Assembly (NCBI RefSeq): GCF_015672735.1
Contig: NZ_JADABY010000037.1
Coordinates: 62,001-126,000 of the forward strand
DNA: 64,000 bases
From: Citrobacter sp. Res13-Sevr-PEB04-36
GTDB lineage: Bacteria > Pseudomonadota > Gammaproteobacteria > Enterobacterales > Enterobacteriaceae
Direction: 5' to 3'
Positions 48,898-60,220 of this stretch are shown one piece after another (within the stretch, counting starts at the first letter, position 1; each line of letters begins with the position of its first letter). Below the pieces are notes generated by a model. It did not search any database, was not told the origin of the DNA, and saw only the letters and a program-made list of their open reading frames with translations. Made by a program: the position numbers and the translations under genes.

Positions 48898-50889
48898 TTA
48901 GCGCAATTTCTTATTCAGATGCCGCTTGTACCAGCGTTCAAACGCAGCGGCTGGCATTGGCTTGGCAAACAAAAAACCCTGACGCTCATTGACACCATTC
49001 TTGGTCAAAAAGGCATCCTCTTTCGCGCTTTCCACACCTTCAGCGATCACTTGCAGGTTGAGGGCCTGCGCTACCGCAACAATGGCGCGAACCAGCGACT
49101 GCGAAATAGATTGTTTGTGGATGTCCCTGACAAAGGTCTGATCCAGTTTAATCGCATCCAGCGGGAAGCGGGCAAGCTGAGAAAGTGAAGAGTAGCCTGT
49201 GCCAAAATCATCCAGATGGATCTGGGCGCCAAGCTGGCTAAACTGCTGAATAACGGACAGCGCCAGCTGTTCATTCTCAATCAAACTGCTTTCCGTTAAT
49301 TCGACGTCGATTGGGCAATATTCAAAATTCAGATCGTGCAGAACCTGCTTCAAGTCGGTGAACAGCGTTTGATCCGCCAGTTGACGTGCCGAAACGTTTA
49401 CCGCCACGCGCAGATTGATCCCCTTATCGCGCCACTTCGCTACCTGGCGCACAACGTCCAGAATCACCCAGCGCCCCAGCGGGACAATCAGCCCTGACTC
49501 TTCGGCGTAAGAGATAAATTCCAGCGGCGGAATTAACCCACGCTCCGGCGACTGCCAGCGGACCAGCGCCTCCAGGCTGCGGACTTCACCCCGCCAGGTT
49601 ATTTTGGGCTGGTAGTGGATCAGCAACTGATCGTTTTCCAGCGCTTTACGTAGGTTAGTATCCAGCCAAAGGTATTCAAATACCCGCTGATTCATTTCAG
49701 GGGAGAAAACGCAAAACTGTCCGCGTCCGCCTTCTTTGGCGGTATACATGGCGGTATCCGCGTTACGAATCACGTTTTCGCTGTCATTACCATGTTGAGG
49801 CGCCAGAGAAATGCCGATAGAACAACCGGTATACACTTCGATTAGACTGATACGGAATGGCAGGCGCAGACGGGTCAGAATACGCGAGGCCGTAGCCTCA
49901 AGGGCGCTCTGGGAAGTTTGTGTGGCCAGGATAATAAACTCATCGCCGCCGAAGCGGGCCAGTAGCTGGTTATCCTCAAGACAGCTGAGGATCGCCAGCG
50001 AGACGCCCTGTAAAAGCTGATCACCAAACATATGTCCGTAGGCATCGTTCACTTTTTTAAAATTATCGAGGTCGAGATATATAATGCCAACCTGCGTGTC
50101 TCCTGCGTTCTCAATGGCCTCGCTAATCATTTCATGAATGGCGTTACGGTTAGGTAATCCAGTGATGGAGTCGGTATTTGCCAGCACGCGCAGGCGCTCC
50201 TGGGCGCGTCGTTCTTCGGTAATATCGGTTCCGGAACAGATCAGAAAGATTTCGTTCTTACCACTGCCGTTATGCACGAATTTATTGCGAAACAGGAACA
50301 GGCGTTGCCCTTTACAGGTCTTCACCCAACGTTCAACTTCATACGAGTTACCTTCGCGGAAAAAAACGTCAATGTTGCGTCTTGATGCCGCAGCTTCACG
50401 TCTGCTCATAAACAGGGTGAAGACGCTCTGACCGATGACTTCTCGTTCTTTTAGCCCGGTATACTCTTCGCACAGCCGATTAAACCGCTGAATGTTGCCC
50501 TGTCGGTCAAGAATAACGATAACGGAATTGGCTTCTGATACGACCTGTTCAGCAAACGATAATCCTTGTGCCAGATCGCGAGCGACAGAAGGCGTGTCAT
50601 CCCAGGCGGATGCGCTGCCAGCCCATTCTCGTTTATTTACCCTCCGCCCGACCAGGTGCACGGGAATGTCATCCGTGTCGATGGGTAAGGTCATCAACAG
50701 GCTTGAAGTAATCACCGTCATTTCTCGAATGCGGTCGGCTTGTTCAGGCGATAATTCGATGGTTTGGTCTGCTTCGGTCGCTTCGCCAATGGAGAAATGC
50801 AGGATGTTACAATCCTCTGACAAACGCCAGTAGGGGTTGTGAGTACCCACGTAGCTATACAACGTAACCAACTCCCGAACGTCTTTCAT
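48898..50889 (-). CDS. pdeR: Cyclic-di-GMP phosphodiesterase PdeR (PAS-GGDEF-EAL)
   Basis: A 663-aa cytoplasmic protein with a PAS domain (about 100-215), a GGDEF domain with intact GGDEF (LARFGGDEF), and an EAL domain with LEALVRW, DDFGTGYSS and EGVES intact. In E. coli PdeR (Gmr/YciR) interacts with DgcM and MlrA as a trigger enzyme controlling curli through CsgD. The start at 50889 (MKDVRELVTL) gives the E. coli-like length; the frame to 50943 lacks a ribosome binding site. Confidence 0.96.
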   Translation of the reverse strand: MKDVRELVTLYSYVGTHNPYWRLSEDCNILHFSIGEATEADQTIELSPEQADRIREMTVITSSLLMTLPIDTDDIPVHLVGRRVNKREWAGSASAWDDTPSVARDLAQGLSFAEQVVSEANSVIVILDRQGNIQRFNRLCEEYTGLKEREVIGQSVFTLFMSRREAAASRRNIDVFFREGNSYEVERWVKTCKGQRLFLFRNKFVHNGSGKNEIFLICSGTDITEERRAQERLRVLANTDSITGLPNRNAIHEMISEAIENAGDTQVGIIYLDLDNFKKVNDAYGHMFGDQLLQGVSLAILSCLEDNQLLARFGGDEFIILATQTSQSALEATASRILTRLRLPFRISLIEVYTGCSIGISLAPQHGNDSENVIRNADTAMYTAKEGGRGQFCVFSPEMNQRVFEYLWLDTNLRKALENDQLLIHYQPKITWRGEVRSLEALVRWQSPERGLIPPLEFISYAEESGLIVPLGRWVILDVVRQVAKWRDKGINLRVAVNVSARQLADQTLFTDLKQVLHDLNFEYCPIDVELTESSLIENEQLALSVIQQFSQLGAQIHLDDFGTGYSSLSQLARFPLDAIKLDQTFVRDIHKQSISQSLVRAIVAVAQALNLQVIAEGVESAKEDAFLTKNGVNERQGFLFAKPMPAAAFERWYKRHLNKKLR

Positions 50890-51100
50890 GATGTGTACTA
50901 TCCCGTTTAAAGCGCATAGAGCCTCAAAAGTAAGAGTAGCCATGATTCATACAGGGCGATTATGGCTGAACGTATTGTTTTATTTATATATTTATGTGTA
51001 ATCCAGATTCAGGAAAAAGCAAAGTCGTAGAACGGAAAAAGAGCAAAAATAAATCAAACTGGATGAAGGAAGTGTAGTGCGTGGTGGCGTTTCGGGGGGG

Positions 51101-51137
51101 AAAAGAAAACGACCTTTCACAAAAAGAGAAAGGCCGT
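51101..51137 (-). terminator. Terminator of rnb
   Basis: AACGACCTTTC pairs with GAAAGGCCGTT (one mismatch or wobble) around an A-rich loop. The minus-strand tail is TTTTCTTTT. It lies 15 bases after the rnb stop. Confidence 0.75.
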
Positions 51138-51151
51138 TGAGTTTATGGGTG

Positions 51152-53086
51152 CTATGCGGCTGGGCGAGCGATAACGCTGCGGGTTTCCATTCGTACCTCG
51201 GCGATGGTCACGTCGATCACCTCAGTGACTTTGTAGACCACTTCACCTTTGATCTGTACCGTGCCGTTTTCCTGACTGCATACCAGTTCATCGCGGACCG
51301 CGTGCAGGAAAGGTGCCGGGATAAACGCGACGGCGCCATTGTCGACTAAACGCACGCGCATACCGCCGCGGCTGACATCGATGATTTCAGCGGCAAAGCG
51401 GGTGTCGGTGCCGGCTTTGTCACTCAGGAAACGTGCGTACAGCCAGTCACCGACGTCACGTTCTGCCATCCGGTTCAGGCGACGGCGTTCAGCCATCTGC
51501 ACGGTAATATCATCCTGTGGACGGGAGATGGTTTCGCCTTTAATCACCGCTTTCAGCAGACGGTGGTTGATCATATCGCCATACTTACGGATAGGGGAGG
51601 TCCAGGTGGCATAAGCCTCCAGACCCAGCCCAAAATGCGGACCTGGCTCGACGCTGATTTCAGCGTAGGACTGGAAACGGCGAATACGGCTATCGAGGAA
51701 ACCGGAAGGCTGCGCATCCAGTTCACGACGCAGCTTGCAGAAACCTTCCAGCGTCAGCACTTCTTCAGCATCCACGTGCATACCGTGGGTTTTCAGCAGG
51801 GCGGCCAACGCTTCAGCATTTGCCGGATCGAAGCCCATGTGTACGTTATAAATCCCGAAGCCCAGCTTGTCGCGAAGCACACGCGCTGCGCAGATGTTCG
51901 CCGCAATCATCGACTCTTCTACGATACGGTTAGCAATGCGGCGAGGCTCTGCCACGATATCCAGCACTTCACCTTTTTCGCCAAGGACAAAACGGTAATC
52001 AGGACGATCTTTAAATACCAGGGCGTGGTTATGACGCCACTCGCCACGGCTCAGGCAGATACGCTGTAGCAGACGGATCTGCTCGGCAATTGCGTCGTTT
52101 TCAGGCTGCCAGCTATTATTCCCTTCCAGCCAGTCAGACACGTTGTCATAGGCCAGTTTCGCTTTGGATTTAATAGTCGCAGTGAAGAAGGTGATGTCGT
52201 CTTCAATGGTACCGTCAGCGGCAATGGTCATGCGGCAGGCCAGTACCGGACGCACTTCGTTCGCCCGCAGTGAGCACAGGTCGTCCGACAGCTCTCGTGG
52301 CAACATCGGGATATTGAAGCCCGGCAGATAGTTGGTGAACGCGCGAATCTTCGCGGTATTATCCAGCTTGCTGCCTTCGGCAATCCAGGCTGTAGGATCG
52401 GCAATCGCGACGGTTAATTGCAGTTTGCCATCCGCCAGTTCTTCGGCGTACAGCGCATCGTCCATATCTTCAGTGCTGGCGCTGTCAATGGTGACGAAAT
52501 TGAGTGCGGTAAGATCCTGACGTTCCAGCCCTTCATCCAGCATCTCGGTGGCGATGCCATCCGGTGCTTCTTTTTCGAGGTTATGTCGCGCCAGCGTAAC
52601 CCACCATGGGACGAAGTGATCGTCAGCAAAGGTGATGAACTGGGTTAATTCAGCGTAGAAGGTGCGGTCGCCTTTCAGCGGATGGCGACGCATTTCTGCG
52701 ACGGCCCAGTCACCTTCCTTAAATTCATGTTCCACGCCGCGAGCGGCACGGCACGGGATAGCGTCTTTCAGTAACGGATGATCTGGCACAATGGACAGAC
52801 GATCGTTCTTACCCTGAACTTTACCCACGAAACGCGTCAGGAACGGTTCGACCAGTTCTTCCGGCTCGGCAGACTCGCGATCTTTTTCGCTATGGATTAC
52901 CGCGATAATGCGGTCACCATGCATCACTTTTTTCATCTGCGGCGGTGGAATGAAATAGCTTTTTTGTGCATCGACTTCCAGGAAGCCAAAGCCTTTTTCC
53001 GTGGCTTTTACCACCCCTTCAGCACGCGGCGTCTGGGAATGTAGTTGCTGTTTAAGCTGCGCTAGCAGCGGGTTGTCCTGAAGCAT
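51152..53086 (-). CDS. rnb: Exoribonuclease II
   Basis: A 644-aa processive 3'-5' exoribonuclease. Two N-terminal cold-shock-like domains precede the RNB catalytic domain with [13 protein letters not shown] (metal-binding Asp residues about 201-210), and a C-terminal S1 domain follows. The length equals E. coli RNase II. It is transcribed alone and is upstream of pdeR in the same direction. Confidence 0.98.
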   Translation of the reverse strand: MLQDNPLLAQLKQQLHSQTPRAEGVVKATEKGFGFLEVDAQKSYFIPPPQMKKVMHGDRIIAVIHSEKDRESAEPEELVEPFLTRFVGKVQGKNDRLSIVPDHPLLKDAIPCRAARGVEHEFKEGDWAVAEMRRHPLKGDRTFYAELTQFITFADDHFVPWWVTLARHNLEKEAPDGIATEMLDEGLERQDLTALNFVTIDSASTEDMDDALYAEELADGKLQLTVAIADPTAWIAEGSKLDNTAKIRAFTNYLPGFNIPMLPRELSDDLCSLRANEVRPVLACRMTIAADGTIEDDITFFTATIKSKAKLAYDNVSDWLEGNNSWQPENDAIAEQIRLLQRICLSRGEWRHNHALVFKDRPDYRFVLGEKGEVLDIVAEPRRIANRIVEESMIAANICAARVLRDKLGFGIYNVHMGFDPANAEALAALLKTHGMHVDAEEVLTLEGFCKLRRELDAQPSGFLDSRIRRFQSYAEISVEPGPHFGLGLEAYATWTSPIRKYGDMINHRLLKAVIKGETISRPQDDITVQMAERRRLNRMAERDVGDWLYARFLSDKAGTDTRFAAEIIDVSRGGMRVRLVDNGAVAFIPAPFLHAVRDELVCSQENGTVQIKGEVVYKVTEVIDVTIAEVRMETRSVIARPAA

Positions 53087-53175
53087 AATTGTCTATTTTC
53101 GTGGCCAAAAGAGCGGCTGACAGTTTTACGCGAAACTGCCAGTCGCAGCAAGCGCTCTTTCAATGAGCGGAGCGG

Positions 53176-54333
53176 TTAGTGAGTCTCGCCCAGCGCGATT
53201 TTCAAGCGATTCAACCATCCGCACAATCCGGTCCAGGCCAGTAAGTTAATGGCCTGTTCTGATGAAACACCCTGTTCAAATAACGGGGTTAACAGTGCGG
53301 CGCTAAAACGATCGGGCGCCCGGGTTAGCCATTGTACCGCTTGCAGGGTGGCGCGCTCAACCGGATGTCGTTGCTCCCAACGCTGCAATTCGCGCTCATC
53401 CAGACGCAGTATCGCAATAATATCGTCCAGTTGATGCGCTGTATGAGCCAGTTCATTAAAGCAGGCTACGCTGCCGTTAATGCGTGACGTCAGCAGCGTG
53501 GCGAGAGAAAACGCCCCCAACTGCGCATCTTTGCGTAGTGTACTGGTCAGTAATGACCTGAGTAATATCAGTGCAGCTGGTGAATGTGCCAGCACTGGCG
53601 TAAGTGCGTGTAATTCAGGGATATGAGCGTTTTGGTCAACGCTGTCTGGCGAAGCCTCGCGAGGAGGGATGATGTCAATCGGGAATGTGGCCACATGCCA
53701 TTGGGTATTGGTATCGTTAAATATAGCTGCCTGCGCGTATTGCTGAATATCGAGGCCCGGTATTCGACGTACTGGGTGGCCAAAATAAGCCTGAAAAATC
53801 GCCACTACGCGGGCCTGGAAGCCGACAAAGCCGATTACCTGATTGATCAGGATGATATCGCAGGTTGTTAACCCAACGTCATCAAGATGCTGGCGATCGC
53901 GTGCGCCAATCACAGCGGGGGAGCTGGCGAGCTGGCGAGCATACTGGGTAATTTGTGCCAGCCGGTGATTACTCTCGCGGGAGGAGTCTGGGCCTGGTAG
54001 TGGGGTCAAACGCGCTGCGTAGTGGTTACACAATCGTTGGATGCCGTAAACCTGAGCCACGGTTAAGGCGGTACTCATACGTTCATAAGCACTGAAGGTA
54101 TGTAACGGATTCAGAGCGACATCCGCAGGGAAGAGAAGGTGAGCAAGTTCACGGGCAGGTTTTAACCAGGACTGAAAGGGTAACAGCGCGACTTCCGGTA
54201 TCGCCAGGTCCAACAAAAAACTGTCTTCGACGTTGGCCGCTTCCGGCACCAGCGGGAGAACATCTTGCGGATAGGTGCTGGACTGCGTTTCATGATACCA
54301 GTGGCTTTTGCCTTCAATTCGGCGTTGTTCCAT
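53176..54333 (-). CDS. yciW: YciW, AhpD-like / peroxidase-related protein
   Basis: A 385-aa protein (E. coli 375) with a carboxymuconolactone-decarboxylase/AhpD-like arrangement. I see no classical CxxC. E. coli YciW has been linked to L-cysteine metabolism and is annotated as a putative peroxidase or oxidoreductase. The ATG has AAGGA six bases upstream. It is downstream of fabI with about 200 bases between. Confidence 0.88.
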   Translation of the reverse strand: MEQRRIEGKSHWYHETQSSTYPQDVLPLVPEAANVEDSFLLDLAIPEVALLPFQSWLKPARELAHLLFPADVALNPLHTFSAYERMSTALTVAQVYGIQRLCNHYAARLTPLPGPDSSRESNHRLAQITQYARQLASSPAVIGARDRQHLDDVGLTTCDIILINQVIGFVGFQARVVAIFQAYFGHPVRRIPGLDIQQYAQAAIFNDTNTQWHVATFPIDIIPPREASPDSVDQNAHIPELHALTPVLAHSPAALILLRSLLTSTLRKDAQLGAFSLATLLTSRINGSVACFNELAHTAHQLDDIIAILRLDERELQRWEQRHPVERATLQAVQWLTRAPDRFSAALLTPLFEQGVSSEQAINLLAWTGLCGWLNRLKIALGETH

Positions 54334-54501
54334 GGGCGTTCCTTGGTCTAAAAAGTGGCGACCCGGATACGTCGTTATGTTCGTCCGCCGGATCGTTTGC
54401 GCTGCAATATCCTGGCGTAAGCTGATGGGGGGATAAAAGATTGTTACGTGATAATAAATATCAGAAAGGTATATATGACCGGAAGTGGAAGACGGAAGGT
54501 G

Positions 54502-54528
54502 AAAAAATTATGGGCGACAGCGTCGCCC
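54502..54528 (-). terminator. Terminator of fabI
   Basis: GGGCGAC (54512-54518) pairs with GTCGCCC (54522-54528) around AGC. The minus-strand tail ATAATTTTTT is T-rich. It lies 20 bases after the fabI stop. Confidence 0.85.
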
Positions 54529-54547
54529 ACAGTGGCGGTCTGAAAGA

Positions 54548-55336
54548 TTATTTCAGTTCCAGCTCGTTCATTGCCGCGATGCTGAAGCCACCGTCAACGT
54601 GAACCACTTCGCCAGAGATACCAGCAGACAGGTCAGAGCACAGGAATGCTGCAGAGTTGCCCACATCTTCAATGGTCACGGTGCGACGAATCGGGGTTAC
54701 CGCTTCGCAGTGGGCCAGCATTTTACGGAAATCTTTGATGCCCGAAGCTGCCAGAGTACGGATCGGACCTGCGGAGATTGCGTTAACACGCACACCTTCC
54801 GGACCCATTGCGTTAGCCATATAGCGAACGTTGGCTTCCAGAGAGGCTTTCGCCAGACCCATTACGTTGTAGTTCGGGATAGCTCGCTCTGCGCCCAGGT
54901 AGGACAGCGTCAGCAGTGCAGAGCCTGGGTTCAGCATCGTGCGGCAGGCTTTTGCCATTGCTACAAAGCTGTAGGCGCTGATGTCATGAGCGATTTTAAA
55001 GCCTTCGCGGGTTACCGCATTCACATAATCGCCATCCAGCTGGTCTGCCGGCGCGAAACCGATGGAGTGTACGAAACCGTCGAATTTCTCCCAGGTTTTG
55101 CCCAGTTCAGCGAACATGGTGTCGATGCTGGCGTCTTCAGCCACATCACACTGCAGGACGATGTTGGAACCCAGTTGAGCTGCAAATTCTTCCACGCGGC
55201 CTTTCAGTTTGTCGTTCTGGTAGGTGAACGCCAGTTCAGCTCCCTCGCGGTGCATCGCCTGAGCGATACCGTAGGCGATGGACAATTTACTGGCAAGACC
55301 GGTCACCAGAATGCGCTTACCGGAAAGAAAACCCAT
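54548..55336 (-). CDS. fabI: Enoyl-[acyl-carrier-protein] reductase FabI
   Basis: A 262-aa SDR-fold enzyme performing the final NADH-dependent reduction of fatty-acid elongation; it is the target of triclosan and isoniazid-like inhibitors. The active site holds Tyr156 and Lys163 in [11 protein letters not shown], with the cofactor region [18 protein letters not shown]. Start ATG 55336 (MGFLSGKRI) follows TAAGGA. It is an essential gene, monocistronic. Confidence 0.98.
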   Translation of the reverse strand: MGFLSGKRILVTGLASKLSIAYGIAQAMHREGAELAFTYQNDKLKGRVEEFAAQLGSNIVLQCDVAEDASIDTMFAELGKTWEKFDGFVHSIGFAPADQLDGDYVNAVTREGFKIAHDISAYSFVAMAKACRTMLNPGSALLTLSYLGAERAIPNYNVMGLAKASLEANVRYMANAMGPEGVRVNAISAGPIRTLAASGIKDFRKMLAHCEAVTPIRRTVTIEDVGNSAAFLCSDLSAGISGEVVHVDGGFSIAAMNELELK

Positions 55337-55845
55337 AGATTTAATCCTTATAGTCATTACTTATTTTTTTAGCAATCAATGCGTTATGATTGCAATTTCA
55401 AGGTCACTCGAAATTGGTCTGAAATTATATCCCACTCTCTGCCCTTTGTGTCACGATCTTTCTCTGTGAGTTAACTTACGGTTAACGGCAGCAAAAGGGA
55501 TTTCAGGATCTGTGGAAGCGTTGTCAGTATCAGTGGCCCGTCACTATTCATTGAACGTGAGGAGTATATCACTCCCCCCAGGTTCTGCCTCATCCAACCA
55601 GACAGGAGCAGGGGTGAAGGCAGAAAATACAAGGCCTCTGCGGCGTTAAATGGTATGATTTTGCTTTAGTCGATGTGGGCAAACATATCAATGTAGGAAG
55701 ATTCTTAAAACAAAAAAATCCACCATTTTCAGTTCGTTATTATTTATTGTTTTTATCGATCAATATCGAATCATTGATCGATATTATTGATTGATTATAA
55801 TTAGAAGTGCGTTATCAGAACGTTATGATCAATTGGAGTGGTCTT
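55337..55845. other. fabI-EAL gene divergent regulatory region
   Basis: About 510 bases without a gene where E. coli would carry ycjD. The left part holds the fabI promoter and leader. The right part is very AT-rich, with a 10-bp perfect dyad at 55755-55782 and repeated TTGAT motifs just before the EAL-domain gene. Confidence 0.55.
55755..55782. promoter_or_regulatory. 10-bp perfect dyad upstream of the EAL-domain gene
   Basis: ATCGATCAAT (55755-55764) and its reverse complement ATTGATCGAT (55773-55782) flank an 8-base spacer, and TTGATTGATTA follows. The element lies 64 bases before the start codon, a likely operator or promoter-proximal site. The protein that binds is unknown. Confidence 0.5.
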
Positions 55846-56535
55846 ATGCACTATCATTTCATCGCGGATCCGATGAGAGACACGACGGATACGTTGCTTG
55901 GTGTTGAGATGGTCGCCCGGTTTACGTCAGAGACAATTCTCCCGCTGCATTCAGATTTCATCATCACAGCGTGGAGTAGCGAGCAAAAACGACATTTTAT
56001 GCTCGAACAAATACAGTTGATCACCCGAAAGCGTGACTGGTTTGAGAAAAATAACCTTTTTTGTACGCTTAACCTGATTGATGAAATGGCACTTTTCGCG
56101 ATCGGTGATCCGGTTATTACCTCAGCCTTACACGCCATGCCTTTTATTACATTGCAACTTTCAGAACGCGTCCTGTCGAATACAGCTTGCCTGAATAACC
56201 TGCTGATTAATTCTCTGCGCGATGGACCCAATGCTTTGTGGCTCGGTAACCTTGGCTCCGGTAGCGCGGGCGCGAGCCCACTGGTCAGCGGCAATTTTGA
56301 CGTAGTGAAAATAGATCGTAGCTTCTTCTTATCACAAATCGGAAAACCGATGTTCCCGATTCTCATCAAGAATATCAGGGAATATTGTGACCGCGTGGTG
56401 GTCGAAGGAGTTGAAGACGCCCGGCTTATTGATGAGCTAAGTAATGTGGGTATCTGGGCAGTACAGGGCGATATTTTCCCGTCGGTCGTCTTTAGCAACA
56501 TTGAAACATTGATACCAGCAGACGTTTATCACTAA
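55846..56535 (+). CDS. Degenerate EAL-domain protein (YdiV / STM1697 type)
   Basis: A 229-aa stand-alone EAL protein. EAL reads EMV (21-23), the metal/catalytic Asn (76), Lys (155) and EGVED Glu (187) are kept, but the DDFG loop reads LGNLG (133-137) and the ELTE motif reads QLSE. YdiV carries the same LGNLG loop, so this is predicted to bind partners rather than hydrolyse c-di-GMP. Salmonella STM1697, at the same place beside sapF, binds FlhD and represses flagella. The start at 55846 has GGAG eight bases upstream; a GTG frame from 55807 is less likely. Confidence 0.9.
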   Translation: MHYHFIADPMRDTTDTLLGVEMVARFTSETILPLHSDFIITAWSSEQKRHFMLEQIQLITRKRDWFEKNNLFCTLNLIDEMALFAIGDPVITSALHAMPFITLQLSERVLSNTACLNNLLINSLRDGPNALWLGNLGSGSAGASPLVSGNFDVVKIDRSFFLSQIGKPMFPILIKNIREYCDRVVVEGVEDARLIDELSNVGIWAVQGDIFPSVVFSNIETLIPADVYH

Positions 56536-56540
56536 CGATA

Positions 56541-56566
56541 TAAAAAGCCCTCCATCAGCGGAGGGC
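56541..56566. terminator. Terminator shared by the sap operon and the EAL gene
   Basis: GCCCTCC (56547-56553) pairs with GGAGGGC (56560-56566) around ATCAGC. The minus-strand side ends in TTTTTA, serving the sap operon. Confidence 0.85.
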
Positions 56567-56577
56567 ATCTATAACTG

Positions 56578-57384
56578 TTAGCGGTCTTTGCGCCAGGCAT
56601 CGGCGGTAAGTGCTTCACCGAAATGCCCGGATATCAGGCGGCGGGTCAGTTCATGCAACGGAGAGGCCAGCACATCTGCCGTACTGCCGCGTTCGACGAC
56701 TTCTCCCTGGTGCATCACCAACACCTGATCGCTGATGTGTTTCATCATCCCGATATGCTGCGTCACATAGATATAAGAAATACCTTGTTTCTCCTGTAGC
56801 TCCAGCATCAGGTTAATCAGCTGCGAACGCATCGACATATCAAGAGAGGCTAGCGCTTCATCTGCGATAATCACTTTAGGACGTAAAATGAGGGCTCGGG
56901 CCAGCCCCAGACGTTGTTTTTGCCCCGGCGCCAGCATATGCGGGTAATAGCTAACGTGATCGGGCAGCAGACCCACCATACGCATCGTTTCAACGATCTG
57001 CTTGCGGCGTTGTTCTGGCTCAAGGTCGGTATTCAGACGCAGCGGGAAATCGAGGATCTGTGAGATACGTTGGCGCGGGTTCAACGATGTTGACGGGTCC
57101 TGGAAAATCATACGAATCCGCTGACTTCGAAAGGAATAATCGCCGTAGTGTAGCGGATGATCGTCAATCAGCAGTTCACCGCTGGTCGGCTCAACCATCC
57201 CGGCCAGCATTTTCGCCAGCGTTGATTTACCGGAACCGTTCTCGCCAATGACGGCAAGGGTCTGGCGCTCACGCAGTGTAAAGCTTAGGGGCTTGACGGC
57301 TTCGACCGTCTGGCGACGAAATAAGCCCGTCCGGTAGCGAAAGGTTTTGCTCAGGTTACGTACTTCGAGCAGTGTTTCTACCAT
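56578..57384 (-). CDS. sapF: Sap ABC transporter ATPase SapF
   Basis: A 268-aa nucleotide-binding protein with Walker A GENGSGKST, a divergent ABC signature LAPGQKQR and Walker B VIIADEALASLD. It is last in the sap operon and pairs with SapD. Sap systems are linked to antimicrobial peptide resistance and, in E. coli, to putrescine export and potassium-uptake effects. Confidence 0.97.
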   Translation of the reverse strand: MVETLLEVRNLSKTFRYRTGLFRRQTVEAVKPLSFTLRERQTLAVIGENGSGKSTLAKMLAGMVEPTSGELLIDDHPLHYGDYSFRSQRIRMIFQDPSTSLNPRQRISQILDFPLRLNTDLEPEQRRKQIVETMRMVGLLPDHVSYYPHMLAPGQKQRLGLARALILRPKVIIADEALASLDMSMRSQLINLMLELQEKQGISYIYVTQHIGMMKHISDQVLVMHQGEVVERGSTADVLASPLHELTRRLISGHFGEALTADAWRKDR

Positions 57385-57385
57385 C

Positions 57386-58378
57386 TCACTCTCTCTCCAT
57401 GTTCAGCGGGAAATGACAGGCATAGAGATGATTCTTTGCTCCGGTCAGTCGTGGGGTTTCAATGCACTCACGTTGAGCGTAAGGGCAGCGCGGCCCCAAA
57501 CGGCAACCAATGGGTAACTGTTCCAACAGGGGGATTGCACCAGGCATCGTATTCAGGCGGCTTTTATGCGGCATTGGGCTACCAAAATCAGGAATGGCGC
57601 GGATCAATGCCTGCGTATAAGGATGGTGCGGAATCGTCACCAAATCTTTACTTAGTGCGGTTTCCACCGTTTGTCCGCAGTACATGACATTGATTTTGTC
57701 TGCCCACTGGCTGAGCATTTGCAGGTCATGACTGATCAGCAAGATGGTGGTATTGCTGTTTTGATTCAGCCGGGTCAGCAGGCGGAAAATCTGCGCCTGG
57801 GTGGTGGGCTCCATCGCATTGGTCGGCTCATCGGCAATCAGCAAACGCGGCTGATTCGCTAGGGCGATGGCAATCATTACTTTCTGACACTCGCCGTCTG
57901 TCAGCTCATACGGGAAACTGCGCATCGCATCTTTATGATCTTTTATCCCGACGCGGTGCAGCAGTTCAATTGCACGGCGTTTGCGCCAGCCAATGCGTTG
58001 CCACCAACGCCCTTTATAGGTCCAGGCGGGAATGTTCTGCATCAGCTGTCGCCCAACGCGTTCGGACGGATCGAGACAGGACTGTGGTTCCTGAAAGATC
58101 ATGGAAACGTTATGGCCCACCAGTTTGCGCCGCTCACGGGCTGACAGGCGCAGCAGATCGATATCGTCAAAACGCATGCGGTCAGCGGTAACGCGCCAGT
58201 TGTCTTTTGCCACGCCGCAAATAGCCTTAGCGATTAAACTCTTACCAGAGCCGGACTCACCAACCAGCCCACGGATCTCGCCTTCATTCAGGGTCATACT
58301 GACGCGGTCGACAGCTTTTACCCAGTCGTCGCCGGTCCTGAACTCAATGGTCAGGTTACGAATATCCAGTAATGGCAT
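57386..58378 (-). CDS. sapD: Sap ABC transporter ATPase SapD
   Basis: A 330-aa OppD-like ATPase with Walker [10 protein letters not shown], a degenerate signature LTDGECQK and Walker [13 protein letters not shown]. The C-terminal Cys motif is RCPYAQREC. In E. coli SapD also supports Trk potassium uptake. Its start overlaps the sapC stop by one base and its stop is one base before sapF. Confidence 0.97.
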   Translation of the reverse strand: MPLLDIRNLTIEFRTGDDWVKAVDRVSMTLNEGEIRGLVGESGSGKSLIAKAICGVAKDNWRVTADRMRFDDIDLLRLSARERRKLVGHNVSMIFQEPQSCLDPSERVGRQLMQNIPAWTYKGRWWQRIGWRKRRAIELLHRVGIKDHKDAMRSFPYELTDGECQKVMIAIALANQPRLLIADEPTNAMEPTTQAQIFRLLTRLNQNSNTTILLISHDLQMLSQWADKINVMYCGQTVETALSKDLVTIPHHPYTQALIRAIPDFGSPMPHKSRLNTMPGAIPLLEQLPIGCRLGPRCPYAQRECIETPRLTGAKNHLYACHFPLNMERE

Positions 58379-59268
58379 TATTCCACCCCCGCAATAATTG
58401 CGCGGCGCACACCGTCACCTAACAGGTTAACCAGCAGGACGCTTATCATGATTGCCGCACCGGGCAGCATCACCGTCCACGGAGCAACGTAAATTAACTC
58501 CAGCGCGTCGCCAAGCATGGCTCCCCATTCCGGAGACGGAAGCTGTGCGCCGAGATCGAGAAAGCCCAGAGCGGCAATATCCAGAATCGCCATCGACAAT
58601 GCGCGGGTAATTTCAGTGATAAGCCCGGCGGTAATATTGGGCAGAATCGCAAACCACAGAATGTTGAGGGTGGAGGCACCATCCAGACGGGCAGCAATGA
58701 CATACTCTTTTTCCAGTTCGTCATGCACCATGCTATAGACCGAACGCACCATACGCGGTAACAGCGCCAGCCAGACGGCAAACATCGCGTGTGTCAGATG
58801 GGGACCGGCAAACGCCACCACAATAATTGCCAGCAGTAGCGATGGGATCGAGAGTAGGGTGTCGAGAATATGGTTCAGCACAGCCGAACGTAAACCGTGG
58901 GTTGCCCCGGCAACAACACCTAAAACCAGACCGCATAACGTGGCAGCGAGCGTGACGACAAATGCGCCGCCGACGGTGGGGGCCGCACCGCTGAGCAGAC
59001 GACTTAATACGTCGCGTCCCAGGTCGTCGGTTCCAAGGAAGAATGACACTTCGCCATAGCGTGACCAGGAAGGCGGGAGCAGTTGATAGCCCAGAAATTG
59101 CTGATCGATACCGTATGGCGCGAACCAGCCACCGAAAATACACAGTATGACCAGCCCGCCACAACCATAAAGTCCGACCATTGCGGACGCATCACCGTAA
59201 AAATTGCGCCAGGCAGTACGCAGCGTGCCAGGGGGGCGCTTTTCGCTGTATACGCTATCGTAAGGCAT
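58378..59268 (-). CDS. sapC: Sap ABC transporter permease SapC
   Basis: A 296-aa permease of the OppC type with an N-terminal cytoplasmic segment and about six helices. The EAA-type loop includes [20 protein letters not shown]. It overlaps sapB by 14 bases and sapD by one base, showing tight operon coupling. Confidence 0.97.
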   Translation of the reverse strand: MPYDSVYSEKRPPGTLRTAWRNFYGDASAMVGLYGCGGLVILCIFGGWFAPYGIDQQFLGYQLLPPSWSRYGEVSFFLGTDDLGRDVLSRLLSGAAPTVGGAFVVTLAATLCGLVLGVVAGATHGLRSAVLNHILDTLLSIPSLLLAIIVVAFAGPHLTHAMFAVWLALLPRMVRSVYSMVHDELEKEYVIAARLDGASTLNILWFAILPNITAGLITEITRALSMAILDIAALGFLDLGAQLPSPEWGAMLGDALELIYVAPWTVMLPGAAIMISVLLVNLLGDGVRRAIIAGVE

Positions 59269-60220
59269 ACCATTCCTTATGTTTCAGAGGGTTAGCCATC
59301 GCACCCAAAATATCAGAGATCACGTTAACGATAATCACCAGCGAACCAATCACCATCACGCCAGCTGAAATGGCGGCGTAATCTTGCTGGCGAATGGCGT
59401 TGATCAGCCAGCGGCCAAGTCCTGGCCAGCTAAAGACCATTTCGGTGATCATTGCCAGCGTCAGCATGGTGGAAAACTGGAGGCCAAGGCGCGGGATCAC
59501 CGGCGGTAGGGCGTTATGCAGTACGTGGCGACGCAAAATAGTTAACCGTGACAGGCCACGAGTGGCTGCTGCTTTTACGTAGTTCTGATCGAACACTTCG
59601 ATGGTGCTGATACGCATCAGACGAATGACTTCCGTCGTTGGTGCGACGGAGAGCGTTAATACCGGGAGCACCATGTGGCGAATTGCACTTATCAGCATTT
59701 CATCGCGCCATGGCGAGTCGGAGAGCCATGCGTCGATAATGGCAACGCCGGTAACCGGTTTCACTTCATAGAGCAGATCAAAGCGACCGGATACCGGCAG
59801 CCAGCCAAGCGTCAATGAGAAAAGCAGCGTCAGTAACAACGCCAGCCAAAAGACCGGGATGGAAAAACCCATCAGGGCAACCGCACTGATGCACCTATCC
59901 GGCCATTTATTGCGTGTGATCCCTGCCAGCATGCCAACGGGAATTCCGACCATCAGGGCAAAGCCAAAGGCAAGAACGCACAGCTCCATCGTGGCGGGGA
60001 ACACCTCTTTCAACTGTTCTGAGATCAGCTGACCGTTGATGCTGGACACGCCAAAATCCCAGTGGATTAAGCCATTGAACCAGAATACCCAGGCGTTCCA
60101 CAGCGAGGCGCCTTGCAGAGGGGCGTGGGGGGTAAAATAACTCAGGCTGAACCCAATAAACGTCAGAAAAAACAGGGTGACCAGAAGTAATAAAAAACGA
60201 CGCAGGGTAAAGATAATCAT
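59255..60220 (-). CDS. sapB: Sap ABC transporter permease SapB
   Basis: A 321-aa OppB-type permease whose EAA loop contains [20 protein letters not shown]. The start overlaps the sapA stop by 4 bases. With SapC it forms the membrane pore. Confidence 0.97.
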   Translation of the reverse strand: MIIFTLRRFLLLLVTLFFLTFIGFSLSYFTPHAPLQGASLWNAWVFWFNGLIHWDFGVSSINGQLISEQLKEVFPATMELCVLAFGFALMVGIPVGMLAGITRNKWPDRCISAVALMGFSIPVFWLALLLTLLFSLTLGWLPVSGRFDLLYEVKPVTGVAIIDAWLSDSPWRDEMLISAIRHMVLPVLTLSVAPTTEVIRLMRISTIEVFDQNYVKAAATRGLSRLTILRRHVLHNALPPVIPRLGLQFSTMLTLAMITEMVFSWPGLGRWLINAIRQQDYAAISAGVMVIGSLVIIVNVISDILGAMANPLKHKEWYALR

